Assembly: GCF_028649435.1 (NCBI RefSeq)
Contig: NZ_JAQSIN010000003.1
Source: Curvibacter microcysteis
GTDB taxonomy: Bacteria > Pseudomonadota > Gammaproteobacteria > Burkholderiales > Burkholderiaceae_C
Reading direction: 5' to 3' (one strand)
Length of the DNA stretch: 64,000 nucleotides
Shown here: piece by piece, positions 28,059 to 37,155 of the stretch
How the letters are laid out: each line of letters opens with the position of its first letter
How positions within the stretch are numbered: the first letter of the stretch is position 1
Notes under the pieces: model-generated
The model's database searches: none
Seen by the model: the letters and a program-made list of their open reading frames with translations, nothing else
Told to the model about the DNA's origin: nothing
Made by a program: the position numbers and the translations under genes

Positions 28059-30991
28059 AATTTAGGCAGGAGAAGGCCTTGCGGCTGGCCTTCTTGGTGG
28101 CTCAAATAGCTCTTGAGTGCAGGATCTTGGATGAAGTCGGCGGCCGAGTGCTTCTCCAGGATCCGTGCTGGCGCTTGTGAACGAGCGATGGCAAAGCCTT
28201 GCACGTAGTCAACACCGATCTCGGTCAGCGTTTGGACGGTGGCCGCATCTTCTGCCCATTCGGCAATGGTTTTCATGCCCAGGTTCCGGGCCAGGTTGAC
28301 GATGGCCTCCACAATCGCGATGTTGGCCGGGTGTTTGTTCATGTTCACAATGAAGCTGCCATCGATCTTGAGCAGATCCGCAGGCAGGTCCTTCAAGTAC
28401 GAGAACGAGGTGTAGCCAGCGCCAAAGTCGTCAAGGGCTACTTTGGCGCCCACGGCCCGCACGCCGTCAATGAAGCGACGGGTGTTTTCCAGGTCATGCA
28501 AAGCGATGCTTTCCGTGATCTCCAGGCACAGACGGCTGGCGATGTCGCGGTGGCGGTGCAACAACTCGAATACGTCTTGGACAAAGCGTTCGTCATTGAG
28601 TGAGGCGCCACTGAGGTTGACGCAGACAAAGAGCGTCTTGTGGAGTTCTGGCAGGTGGGCACTCAGCCAATTAAGTGTCTCCGAAATCACCCATCGGTCG
28701 ATCACCCCCATGCGCCCGCTGAATTCTGCGGCTGCAATCAATCGTGGCGTGGGCACCAATTCACCCGCAGCGTCACGGGCTCGCAACAGGACCTCAAAGT
28801 TGAGCGTCTGATACGGTTCAGACAAAGACATGATGGGCTGCATTTCAAGGTACAAGCCCTCTGGTGCACCCGAGGTGGCAGACAGTTGTTCCACCAACTT
28901 CATTTCTGCCTCGTGCTCGAGGAAGATCCTCGAATGCCGTTCGAACACCACCAGGTGATCGCCGCCGCTGGCTTTGGCATCCCGGCAAGCACGGTCGGCG
29001 GTTGAGATGGCGTCCTTGTAGGCAGTCCCAGGAGCGACCTCGATCAGGCCAATGGACCCGCGCACCTGAAACGCACGATCGCCGACCTTGATGGGGCGTG
29101 TCCGGATGCTGTTGACCATGCCTTGGCAGATCAACGTGGCATGAGAAGCCCTGGTTTGCGGAATCACCAACAGGAACTCATCTCCGCCCACCCGGCCCAA
29201 TTGCATGTCACCGGACAGCAGGTTGCTCAGGCGCTGGCTGATTTGGCGCAACACCTCGTCCCCCGCTGCGTTGCCATAAATGTGGTTGATCAGCTTGAAC
29301 CGATCCAGATCGATGAAGGCGACCGATACCTGGCCCCGGGCTTGGGGATCCGACAGAGCGGCTTCCAGTGCTTCATGGATGCCGCTGCGGTTGAGCAATT
29401 TGGTCAGCGGGTCGTGGTGGGCGAGGAACTGCAGGTGGGCCGTGGCACGGGCCCGCTCTGTGATGTCTTCCAAAGACCCCTCGATCCGGTCTCGCGCCAG
29501 AGTGGCTTTCACCAGGAATTTGTTGGAGCTGGGATTGCGACTGTCTCGTCGGCTCTCAATCTCCAATTCGGCACCCACTTGAGTTCCCACCATGTGGGTC
29601 AAGCGCAGCCAAGAGTCAGGGCTGAAGTAACTGGTCCATTGGTTGCTGCCTGGTTCCAGCAGGGCCGGGCCCAGCAAAGCCATCATGGCTGGATTGGCAC
29701 TCAGGAATTGGCCCTCCAGGTCCAGTGTGAACAAGCCAATCGGGATCACCTCGAAGGTGTGTTGCAGAGCGGCTTGCGCTTCTTGCCTTTGTTGGTTTTC
29801 CTGTCGCATTTGCGCTGCGATGGCCAGCGAGGCCAACAGGCTCGAGGACAAGGCGGCAGTCACACTGTTGACGGTACCCAGCAAGGATTTTTGGCCCAAC
29901 GCTGCCGAGGCAATTTCATACAGGCTGGCCACCAGCGTGATGGCAATCGAAGCGCTGTACCACAGCACCACGGGGGTGCGGGAGTAGGTCAGCACGCGCA
30001 GCAAGAGGTACAGCAGCGCTGCTCCGCACAATGTTGTGCTGACCCACACCAAGGGCAGAAAATGCTCGAACGACATGAAGGTCGACAGCAGCAGCAAGGG
30101 CAGGCATACCAGCTGAATCAACCGGATACGCCCTATCTGTCGGGTGGCCACCAACTCCTGACGCAGCAGGTTGCTGAAAAGGGTCACGCCGACCACGAAA
30201 AATAGGGTCACGGTCAACAGGCGGCTGCGTCCGATCAAATCGGGAGGAATCATGCGTTCCAGCCAAGCCAGGTCCCAGCCTGCGGACAGAGAGGCCATGC
30301 GCAGATTGATGACCAGCCAGACGGCGAACAGCAGATGCAGGTGACTGCGCGTGAGGGCCGCTGTGATCAGGATGAACACGGCTAAGACCAGCAGACCGCC
30401 ATTGAGCAAGCCCGAGTTGTGCTCGAATTCACGCACGGCCACGGTCCAGGCGGACTGGTGCCACAACTGTGCGGTCAGTTTGGCGGGACCGACGAAATCG
30501 ACCTGGCACAGCAATTGGGTGTTGGCGCTTTGATCACTCAATTGCAAGGCAAAGCCGCCTCTCGAGCTGACCATGTTGCCCACGCTTGCATGGTGAGAGG
30601 CCCTGCCGAGCAAGTTCATGGAGCGGCGGTCCCAGCAAGTGATCTGGCTGGCATGGCGCGACGGGAACTCCAGGGTCCCCGGCCCGAGGCTGCCGCGCAC
30701 CGGGATGTCCAACTGGAACCAAACGGGGCGCTCGGACAAATGCGTGTCGTACAGCGAGGTCTCTGTCTGTTGGCTCAATTGCTTGAGCGCTTGTTCCTGG
30801 TTCCAGGCAGTGTCCGCTGCAGCTACTTTGAAGCGCAAGGACTCGCTGTTGGATTCCGGGTAGATGTGAGGCCAGAAGACCAACGCCCACGCCGAGAACA
30901 TCAGCACGCCAAGAGGCAGCACGTAGATGGACAGTGCCAGTAAGAACCGGTCAAGCCAGTGATCAGTGCGGGTCGAGTCGGATAAGGCCAC
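28052..30991 (-). CDS. membrane-bound GGDEF/EAL protein with 7TMR-DISM sensor
   Basis: About 979 residues from the GTG at 30991; the frame is open to a TTG at 31108, so the start is uncertain. Order: a TM segment near residues 15-35, an extracytoplasmic 7TMR-DISM-like domain, a run of about seven TM segments, a PAS segment (IPIGLFTLDLEGQFLSANPA), GGDEF (intact GGDEF at about 600), then EAL. The EAL domain keeps EVLLR (ExLxR form), LEITES, DDFGAGYTS, LLKIDGS and YVQGFAIA, so both c-di-GMP synthesis and hydrolysis are possible. The ligand and output are unknown. Confidence 0.85.
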   Translation of the reverse strand: MALSDSTRTDHWLDRFLLALSIYVLPLGVLMFSAWALVFWPHIYPESNSESLRFKVAAADTAWNQEQALKQLSQQTETSLYDTHLSERPVWFQLDIPVRGSLGPGTLEFPSRHASQITCWDRRSMNLLGRASHHASVGNMVSSRGGFALQLSDQSANTQLLCQVDFVGPAKLTAQLWHQSAWTVAVREFEHNSGLLNGGLLVLAVFILITAALTRSHLHLLFAVWLVINLRMASLSAGWDLAWLERMIPPDLIGRSRLLTVTLFFVVGVTLFSNLLRQELVATRQIGRIRLIQLVCLPLLLLSTFMSFEHFLPLVWVSTTLCGAALLYLLLRVLTYSRTPVVLWYSASIAITLVASLYEIASAALGQKSLLGTVNSVTAALSSSLLASLAIAAQMRQENQQRQEAQAALQHTFEVIPIGLFTLDLEGQFLSANPAMMALLGPALLEPGSNQWTSYFSPDSWLRLTHMVGTQVGAELEIESRRDSRNPSSNKFLVKATLARDRIEGSLEDITERARATAHLQFLAHHDPLTKLLNRSGIHEALEAALSDPQARGQVSVAFIDLDRFKLINHIYGNAAGDEVLRQISQRLSNLLSGDMQLGRVGGDEFLLVIPQTRASHATLICQGMVNSIRTRPIKVGDRAFQVRGSIGLIEVAPGTAYKDAISTADRACRDAKASGGDHLVVFERHSRIFLEHEAEMKLVEQLSATSGAPEGLYLEMQPIMSLSEPYQTLNFEVLLRARDAAGELVPTPRLIAAAEFSGRMGVIDRWVISETLNWLSAHLPELHKTLFVCVNLSGASLNDERFVQDVFELLHRHRDIASRLCLEITESIALHDLENTRRFIDGVRAVGAKVALDDFGAGYTSFSYLKDLPADLLKIDGSFIVNMNKHPANIAIVEAIVNLARNLGMKTIAEWAEDAATVQTLTEIGVDYVQGFAIARSQAPARILEKHSAADFIQDPALKSYLSHQEGQPQGLLLPKFH

Positions 30992-31147
30992 GTCTTGGGA
31001 TATGCCACATAGACCCAGGCCACTGGCAGTGCTTGACCACAGCTGCCTGCCTCGGATCGAAAGTTGTAAATTGACTGAGCAATTATGAGCGGATTGTTGC
31101 CATGGCAATCATCAAATTGAGGGATTCCCCCTTTCGATGAAGTTGAT

Positions 31148-31270
31148 GTTGGTGCTTTACCAACGAGGGCGGCCTGTTCCCTGAGCCGCGCCCGCGCCTC
31201 CCCCCACATACGCCACCCGGCGTATTTCTCATACCGCCCATGCTTCCTACGATGACATCCGTCGTCATCG
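31148..31270. promoter_or_regulatory. three inverted repeats upstream of urtA
   Basis: The 343-base spacer between the GGDEF/EAL start and urtA holds three perfect inverted repeats: GTTGGT-N5-ACCAAC (31148-31164), ATACGCC-N4-GGCGTAT (31208-31225) and GATGAC-N7-GTCATC (31251-31269). None has a T run, so they are not terminators. They may be operators or leader hairpins for the urea-transport operon. No sigma-54 or NtrC consensus was found by eye. Nothing else is recognisable here. Confidence 0.35.
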
Positions 31271-31334
31271 AAAAGGTCACCAGGGGGTGGCTCCAGCGGT
31301 GACGGACCGATCCAACCTCAACCGGAGTTTCCTC

Positions 31335-32597
31335 ATGCAACGTCGCTTCACCCTCAAGGCCCTGACCGCTGCCGTCGCGCTCGCAGGCATCACCGCCATT
31401 CCGGCCCACGCTGCCGACACCATCAAGGTCGGCGTGCTGCACAGCCTGTCGGGCACCATGGCCATCTCGGAAACCGTGTTGAAAGACACCGTGCTGATGG
31501 CCATTGAAGAAATCAATGCCAAGGGCGGCGTGCTGGGCAAGAAGCTCGAACCCGTGATCGTGGACCCGGCCTCCAACTGGCCTCTGTTCGCCGAAAAGAC
31601 CAAGCAACTGCTGACCCAAGACAAGGTCAGCGTGATCTTCGGCTGCTGGACCAGCGTGTCGCGCAAGTCGGTGCTGCCTGTGGTGGAAGAACTCAACGGC
31701 CTGCTGTTCTACCCGGTGCAGTACGAAGGTGAAGAGCTGTCCAAGAACGTGTTCTACACCGGCGCCGCCCCGAACCAACAAGCCATCCCCGCCGTCGACT
31801 ACCTGATGAGCAAGGACGGCGGCGCCGCCAAGCGCTGGGTGCTGCTGGGCACCGACTACGTGTACCCCCGCACCACCAACAAGATCCTGCGCGCTTACCT
31901 GAAGAGCAAGGGCGTGAAGGAATCGGACATCGACGAGAAGTACACCCCCTTCGGTCACTCTGACTACCAAACCATCGTTGCTGACATCAAGAAGTTCAGC
32001 CAAGGTGGCAAGACCGCCGTGGTGTCCACCATCAACGGTGACTCCAACGTGCCGTTCTACAAGGAACTGGGCAACGCGGGCCTGAAGGCCAAGGACGTGC
32101 CGGTGGTGGCCTTCTCGGTGGGTGAAGAAGAACTGCGCGGCGTGGACACCAAGCCGCTGGTGGGCCACCTGGCCGCCTGGAACTACTTCATGTCCATCAA
32201 GAACCCGACCAACGACGAGTTCATCAAGAAGTGGAGCACCTACGCCAAGGCCAACAACATCGCTGGCCACAAGGACAAGCCGCTGACCAACGACCCGATG
32301 GAAGCCACCTACATCGGCATCAACATGTGGAAGCAAGCCGTTGAGAAGGCCAAGTCCACCGACGTGGACAAGGTGATCGCCGCCATGGCCGGTCAAACCT
32401 TCAAGGCCCCGAGCGGCATCGTCTCCAAGATGGACGAAAAGAACCACCACCTGCACAAGTCGGTGTTCATCGGCGAAATCAAGGCTGACGGCCAATTCAA
32501 CGTGGTCTGGAAGACCCCGGGCCCGGTCAAGGCCAAGCCCTGGAGCCCCTTCATCGAAGGCAACGAAAAGAAGGCCGACGAGCCCGCCAAGAAGTAA
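31335..32597 (+). CDS. urtA: urea ABC transporter, substrate-binding protein
   Basis: A 420-residue periplasmic binding protein with signal peptide (MQRRFTLKALTAAVALAGIT, cleavage near AHA-AD). The mature start, DTIKVGVLHSLSGTMAISE, and FGCWTSVSRKSVLPVVEELN are typical of UrtA. It captures urea in the periplasm. The ATG at 31335 starts the signal peptide and is preceded by CCGGAG. It is the first gene of urtABCDE; the other four follow on the same strand. Confidence 0.95.
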   Translation: MQRRFTLKALTAAVALAGITAIPAHAADTIKVGVLHSLSGTMAISETVLKDTVLMAIEEINAKGGVLGKKLEPVIVDPASNWPLFAEKTKQLLTQDKVSVIFGCWTSVSRKSVLPVVEELNGLLFYPVQYEGEELSKNVFYTGAAPNQQAIPAVDYLMSKDGGAAKRWVLLGTDYVYPRTTNKILRAYLKSKGVKESDIDEKYTPFGHSDYQTIVADIKKFSQGGKTAVVSTINGDSNVPFYKELGNAGLKAKDVPVVAFSVGEEELRGVDTKPLVGHLAAWNYFMSIKNPTNDEFIKKWSTYAKANNIAGHKDKPLTNDPMEATYIGINMWKQAVEKAKSTDVDKVIAAMAGQTFKAPSGIVSKMDEKNHHLHKSVFIGEIKADGQFNVVWKTPGPVKAKPWSPFIEGNEKKADEPAKK

Positions 32598-32711
32598 GTG
32601 AACCGGCCCCCAGCCTGGGGGCCACCGGACCTGCGACCCGCCTTGCAGGTCACCCGGGCGCTGTGCTGGCCAAGATACGGCACAGCGCCCCACCCAGACC
32701 CCCGAGGCGCC

Positions 32712-34289
32712 ATGCTGACCCGACTCCTTTTCTCCCTCGCTGCCCTGCTGGCAGCCTGCCAGGTTCATGCCCTGGAACCCGCTGTGGCCCTGTCGCTGGT
32801 CAGCGGAGAGACCGACGCCCGCATCGAGGCGCTGGCCAAAGCGACGGCGACACCCGACGACAAAACCGCTGCCCTGATCCAAGCCCTGGCCGACGATGCC
32901 GTCAAGGTCAAAGGTCAACAGGTGTGGCTGATCCAAAAAGACGGGCAAGGCCTGGACCCGGTCACCGGCACCCCCTCGCCCGTGGCCGAAGACGCTGAAG
33001 ACGTCATCAACAACAACCGCATGCGCGGCGAGATCGACGCCGCGCTGGCCGCGCTCAAGCTGTTCTCGACGGACGAGAAGCTGCGCCGCGAGGCCGTCAA
33101 AACCCTGGAATCCGAAACCGACGAAGCCCGCCTGCCGCTGATCGAAAAAGCCCTGGCCGCCGAGTCGGTGGCCGCGCTGAAAGACCAGCTCAGCGTGGTG
33201 CGCGCCCGCATCCTGCTGGGCAGCAGCGACCCCGCCCGCCGCCTGGAGGCAGCGCGCCTGCTCGGTGACAGCCACAACGCCAGCACCAAGACGGTGTTGG
33301 TCGAGCGCCTGAAAGAAGAAAGCGATGTCGCCGTCAAGAGCGCCATCCAACGCTCGCTGCAAAACATCGAGGCCTCCCTGGTCTGGAGCGACCGCCTGGG
33401 GGCCTTGTTCTCGGGCATCAGCCTGGGTTCCATCCTGCTGCTGGTCGCCTTGGGCCTGGCCATCACCTACGGCCTGATGGGCGTGATCAACATGGCCCAC
33501 GGCGAGCTGATGATGATTGGCGCCTACGCCACCTACGTGGTGCAGGGCCTGTTCCAAAAATACCTGCCCGGTGCCTTTGACTGGTACTTGCTGGCCGCGG
33601 TGCCGGCGTCCTTCCTGGCTTCGGCCCTGATGGGCGCGGCGCTGGAGCGCAGCGTGCTGCGCTTCCTGTACGGCCGCCCCCTGGAAACCCTGCTCGCCAC
33701 CTGGGGCATCAGCCTGATGTTGATGCAGCTGGTGCGCACGATTTTTGGCGCGCAGAACGTGGGCGTTGAAAACCCCAGCTGGATGAGTGGCGGCGTGCTG
33801 CTCATGGGCAATCTGCAGCTGCCCTGGAACCGCATCATCATCATTGCCTTCGCCGCGGCCGTGCTGCTGGGCATGGCCTTCCTGATCGGCAAGACGCGCC
33901 TGGGTCTGTTTGTGCGCGGCGTGACGCAGAACCGCCCGATCGCCTCCTGCATGGGCGTCAACACCGCACGCATCGACACCTACGCTTTTGCCCTGGGCTC
34001 GGGCATCGCCGGCCTGGCGGGCTGCGCGCTGAGCCAGGTGGGCAATGTGGGCCCGGACCTGGGCCAGGGCTACATCGTGGATTCGTTCATGGTGGTGGTG
34101 CTGGGCGGGGTGGGGCAGTTGGCCGGCACCGTGTACGCGGCGCTGGGCCTGGGCATCCTGAACAAGTTTCTTGAGGGCTTCGCCGGGGCCGTGCTGGCCA
34201 AGATCGCGGTCCTCGTTTTCATCATCGTCTTTATCCAGAAGCGCCCGCAAGGCATCTTCGCGATGAAGGGCCGCTCTGCAGAAGCCTGA
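32712..34289 (+). CDS. urtB: urea ABC transporter, permease UrtB
   Basis: A 525-residue LivH-like permease. It has a signal peptide (MLTRLLFSLAALLAACQVHA) and an N-terminal extracytoplasmic region of about 210 residues typical of UrtB. The membrane domain starts near LGSILLLVALGLAITYGLMG and includes NMAHGELMMIGAYATY. The start at 32712 was chosen because it begins the signal peptide; the 114 bases upstream are non-coding spacer after urtA. Confidence 0.93.
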   Translation: MLTRLLFSLAALLAACQVHALEPAVALSLVSGETDARIEALAKATATPDDKTAALIQALADDAVKVKGQQVWLIQKDGQGLDPVTGTPSPVAEDAEDVINNNRMRGEIDAALAALKLFSTDEKLRREAVKTLESETDEARLPLIEKALAAESVAALKDQLSVVRARILLGSSDPARRLEAARLLGDSHNASTKTVLVERLKEESDVAVKSAIQRSLQNIEASLVWSDRLGALFSGISLGSILLLVALGLAITYGLMGVINMAHGELMMIGAYATYVVQGLFQKYLPGAFDWYLLAAVPASFLASALMGAALERSVLRFLYGRPLETLLATWGISLMLMQLVRTIFGAQNVGVENPSWMSGGVLLMGNLQLPWNRIIIIAFAAAVLLGMAFLIGKTRLGLFVRGVTQNRPIASCMGVNTARIDTYAFALGSGIAGLAGCALSQVGNVGPDLGQGYIVDSFMVVVLGGVGQLAGTVYAALGLGILNKFLEGFAGAVLAKIAVLVFIIVFIQKRPQGIFAMKGRSAEA

Positions 34290-34302
34290 AGGAGCGCAGC
34301 AA

Positions 34303-35457
34303 ATGACCATGACCTCCACCTCTTCGAATCCGACGTCTGCCGCCACGTCCTCCCGCTTTGCCTTGCCGGCGCCCGCGCCGCTGCTGTCTGGCGCGGGTTG
34401 GGGGGCCTTCCTGCTGGCGCTGATCGTGGTGTGCGCCATCGCCCCGGTGCTCAACCTGATGGTGCCCGCTGACAGCGCCTTTCACCTCAGTGACTACGCC
34501 GTGGCCTTGATCGGCAAGATCATGTGCTACGCCATCGTGGCCTTGGCCATGGACCTGATCTGGGGCTACACCGGCATCCTGAGCCTGGGCCACGGCCTGT
34601 TCTTTGCGCTGGGCGGCTATGTGATGGGCATGTACCTGATGCGTCAGATTGGCCGCGACGGCAACTACAAAAGCGATCTGCCCGATTTCATGGTCTTTCT
34701 CGACTGGAAGACCTTGCCCTGGCACTGGACCTTTTCGGACAGCTTCGTCGCCACCTTGATCCTGATCGTGTTGGTGCCCGGTCTGGTGGCCCTGGTGTTT
34801 GGCTTCTTCGCCTTCCGCTCGCGCATCAAGGGGGTGTACTTCTCCATCATCACCCAGGCCATGACCTTTGCCGCCATGCTGCTGTTCTTCCGCAACGAGA
34901 CCGGCTTTGGGGGCAACAACGGCTTCACCGATTTCAAGCGCATCCTCGGGATGCCGATTGCCACACCCAGCATGCGCATGACCCTGTTCGTGTTGACCGG
35001 CCTGACCTTGCTGGGCTTCTTATTGATGGCGCGCTGGTTGATCCGCTCCAAGTTTGGTCGTGTGCTGCAGGCCATCCGCGATGCGGAAAGCCGCGTCATG
35101 TTCTCGGGCTACAACCCGCTGCCCTACAAGCTCACCATCTGGACCTTGTCGGCCGTGATGTGCGGCGTGGCGGGCGCTTTGTACGTGCCCCAGGTGGGCA
35201 TCATCAACCCGGGTGAAATGAGCACGGCCGCCTCCATCGAGATGGCGGTGTGGGCGGCAGTGGGCGGTCGCGCCACGCTGATCGGCCCGGTGATCGGGGC
35301 CTTCATTGTCAACGGCGCCAAGAGCTGGCTGACCGTCACGGCACCCGAGTTCTGGCTGTATTTCCTGGGCGCGCTGTTCATTGCCGTGACCCTGTACCTG
35401 CCGCAAGGGGTGGTGGGTCTGGTGACCAAGAAGTTTCGTGAAGGGGGCGCCAAATGA
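34303..35457 (+). CDS. urtC: urea ABC transporter, permease UrtC
   Basis: A 384-residue LivM-like permease with about ten hydrophobic segments. GYTGILSLGHGLFFALGGYV and QAIRDAESRVMFSGYNPL are family landmarks. GAAGGAGC precedes the ATG. It pairs with UrtB to form the membrane channel. Its stop overlaps the urtD start by four bases (ATGA). Confidence 0.93.
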   Translation: MTMTSTSSNPTSAATSSRFALPAPAPLLSGAGWGAFLLALIVVCAIAPVLNLMVPADSAFHLSDYAVALIGKIMCYAIVALAMDLIWGYTGILSLGHGLFFALGGYVMGMYLMRQIGRDGNYKSDLPDFMVFLDWKTLPWHWTFSDSFVATLILIVLVPGLVALVFGFFAFRSRIKGVYFSIITQAMTFAAMLLFFRNETGFGGNNGFTDFKRILGMPIATPSMRMTLFVLTGLTLLGFLLMARWLIRSKFGRVLQAIRDAESRVMFSGYNPLPYKLTIWTLSAVMCGVAGALYVPQVGIINPGEMSTAASIEMAVWAAVGGRATLIGPVIGAFIVNGAKSWLTVTAPEFWLYFLGALFIAVTLYLPQGVVGLVTKKFREGGAK

Positions 35458-36335
35458 CGCCAGATCTGTTGGAGCAGGGCGCGCGCCGCGCGCAAGACCG
35501 CTTGGCCGCCTTGAAGGCCGAGAAGAGCAACACCGAGTCCGGTGGCCGCAGTGCCGGCTTTGGCCGGGTGGTGAGCCAGGGCGAGGTCGATGTGAGCCAC
35601 GGCCGCATCCTGTACCTGGAAGATGTGTCGGTGAGCTTTGATGGGTTCAAGGCCATCAACAAGCTGTCGCTGGACATCGCGCCGGGCGAGCTGCGCTGCA
35701 TCATTGGGCCCAACGGCGCGGGCAAGACCACGATGATGGACATCATCACAGGCAAGACTCGGCCGGACGAGGGCCAGGTGTTCTTTGGCAGCACGATTGA
35801 TTTGCTGCGTTACCGCGAAGCCGAGATCGCCCAGTTGGGCATTGGGCGCAAGTTCCAGAAGCCGACCGTTTTCGAGCACCTGACCGTGTTTGAGAACCTG
35901 GAGCTGGCGCTGAAGACCCACAAGGGTGTGCGCGCCTCGATGTTCTTCCGTTTGGATTCAGCGCAGAAAGACCGACTGGCCGAGGTGCTGCACACCATTC
36001 ACCTGGCCGAGCATGTGACGCGCTTGTCGGGCAATTTGAGTCACGGGCAAAAGCAGTGGCTCGAGATCGGCATGTTGCTGATGCAAGACCCCAAGCTGCT
36101 GTTGCTGGACGAGCCCGTGGCGGGCATGACCGACGAAGAAACCGCGCGCACGGCGGAGCTGTTTTTGACGCTCAAGGGCAAGCATTCGCTGATGGTGGTG
36201 GAGCACGACATGAGCTTCATCCGCACCATCTCTGACATCGTCACCGTGCTGTGTGATGGCTCCGTGTTGGCCCAGGGGACGCTGGACCAAGTGCAGGCCG
36301 ATGAGCGCGTGATCGAGGTTTACCTCGGGCGGTGA
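35454..36335 (+). CDS. urtD: urea ABC transporter, ATP-binding protein UrtD
   Basis: A 293-residue LivG-like ATPase. An N-terminal extension of about 45 residues precedes the ABC core. Walker A is GPNGAGKTT, the signature LSHGQKQWLEIG, and Walker B LLLLDEPVAGM. The start overlaps urtC (ATGA). It energises urea import together with UrtE. The long N-terminus is seen in other UrtD proteins. Confidence 0.94.
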   Translation: MTPDLLEQGARRAQDRLAALKAEKSNTESGGRSAGFGRVVSQGEVDVSHGRILYLEDVSVSFDGFKAINKLSLDIAPGELRCIIGPNGAGKTTMMDIITGKTRPDEGQVFFGSTIDLLRYREAEIAQLGIGRKFQKPTVFEHLTVFENLELALKTHKGVRASMFFRLDSAQKDRLAEVLHTIHLAEHVTRLSGNLSHGQKQWLEIGMLLMQDPKLLLLDEPVAGMTDEETARTAELFLTLKGKHSLMVVEHDMSFIRTISDIVTVLCDGSVLAQGTLDQVQADERVIEVYLGR

Positions 36336-36425
36336 TCCACAGAACCCACAGCGCGAAGCGAGGGGCTGCGCCCCATTGGCTCCCCTGCCACCACGACCTC
36401 ACCTCAACCCGACTAGCCTGCCACC

Positions 36426-37118
36426 ATGCTGACCGTCAAAAACATCAACCAGTACTACGGCGGCTCCCACATCCTGCGTGACGTGAGCCTGCAAACCACC
36501 CCCGGCAAAGTCACCGTGCTGCTGGGCCGCAACGGCGTGGGCAAGACCACCTTGCTCAAAAGCCTGATGGGCCTGGTGCCCATCAAGACCGGCAGCATCG
36601 AGTTCAACGGCCAGGCCATCGAAAAAGCCACGCCCTACGAGCGCGCCCGCGCCGGCATCGGCTTTGTGCCCCAAGGCCGTGAAATCTTTGCCCGCCTCAC
36701 CGTGGAAGAAAACTTGCGCATGGGCCTGGCCTACAAAAGCGGCAGCACCCCCGTGCCCGCCGAGCTGTATGAACTCTTCCCCGTGCTCAAGCAAATGCTG
36801 CACCGCCGAGGCGGCGACCTGTCGGGCGGGCAACAGCAGCAGCTGGCCATCGCGCGCGCCCTGGCCGCCGGCCCCAAGTTGCTGATCCTCGATGAACCCA
36901 CCGAAGGCATTCAGCCCAGCATCATCAAGGACATCGGCCGCGTCATCCGCATGTTGGCCGACCGTGGCGAGATGGCCATCCTGCTGTGCGAGCAGTACTA
37001 CGACTTCGCCGAAGAACTGGCCGACGATTACCTGGTGATGGAACGCGGCGAGGTCATCGCGCGCGGCCCCGGCAGTGAGATGGCTGAAAAAGGCGTGCGC
37101 CAACTGGTCGCCATCTGA
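36426..37118 (+). CDS. urtE: urea ABC transporter, ATP-binding protein UrtE
   Basis: A 230-residue LivF-like ATPase. Walker A is GRNGVGKTT, the signature LSGGQQQQLAIARAL, and Walker B LLILDEPTEGI. It is separated from urtD by 90 bases that contain a small hairpin (GGGGC-TGC-GCCCC, 36362-36374) and no strong ribosome site. It completes the urea transporter and is convergent with ureD. Confidence 0.94.
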   Translation: MLTVKNINQYYGGSHILRDVSLQTTPGKVTVLLGRNGVGKTTLLKSLMGLVPIKTGSIEFNGQAIEKATPYERARAGIGFVPQGREIFARLTVEENLRMGLAYKSGSTPVPAELYELFPVLKQMLHRRGGDLSGGQQQQLAIARALAAGPKLLILDEPTEGIQPSIIKDIGRVIRMLADRGEMAILLCEQYYDFAEELADDYLVMERGEVIARGPGSEMAEKGVRQLVAI

Positions 37119-37129
37119 GGCTCAAGCTG

Positions 37130-37147
37130 GTGGGCGGCACCGCCCAC
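37130..37147. terminator. hairpin between convergent urtE and ureD
   Basis: GTGGGCGG and CCGCCCAC are perfect 8-bp inverted copies with two bases between them, placed 11 bases after urtE and 8 bases after ureD on the opposite strand. There is no T run on either side, so this is at best a weak bidirectional terminator. Confidence 0.45.
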
Positions 37148-37155
37148 TGAATGGA

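Noticed and set aside
31148..31164. NtrC or sigma-54 promoter for urtA
   Set aside because: GTTGGT-N5-ACCAAC does not match the NtrC consensus, and no TGGCAC-N5-TTGC element was seen by eye.
31083..34454. A minus-strand open frame of more than 1100 codons across urtA and urtB
   Set aside because: The plus-strand frame encodes unmistakable UrtA and UrtB. The antisense product has biased composition and no recognisable fold.
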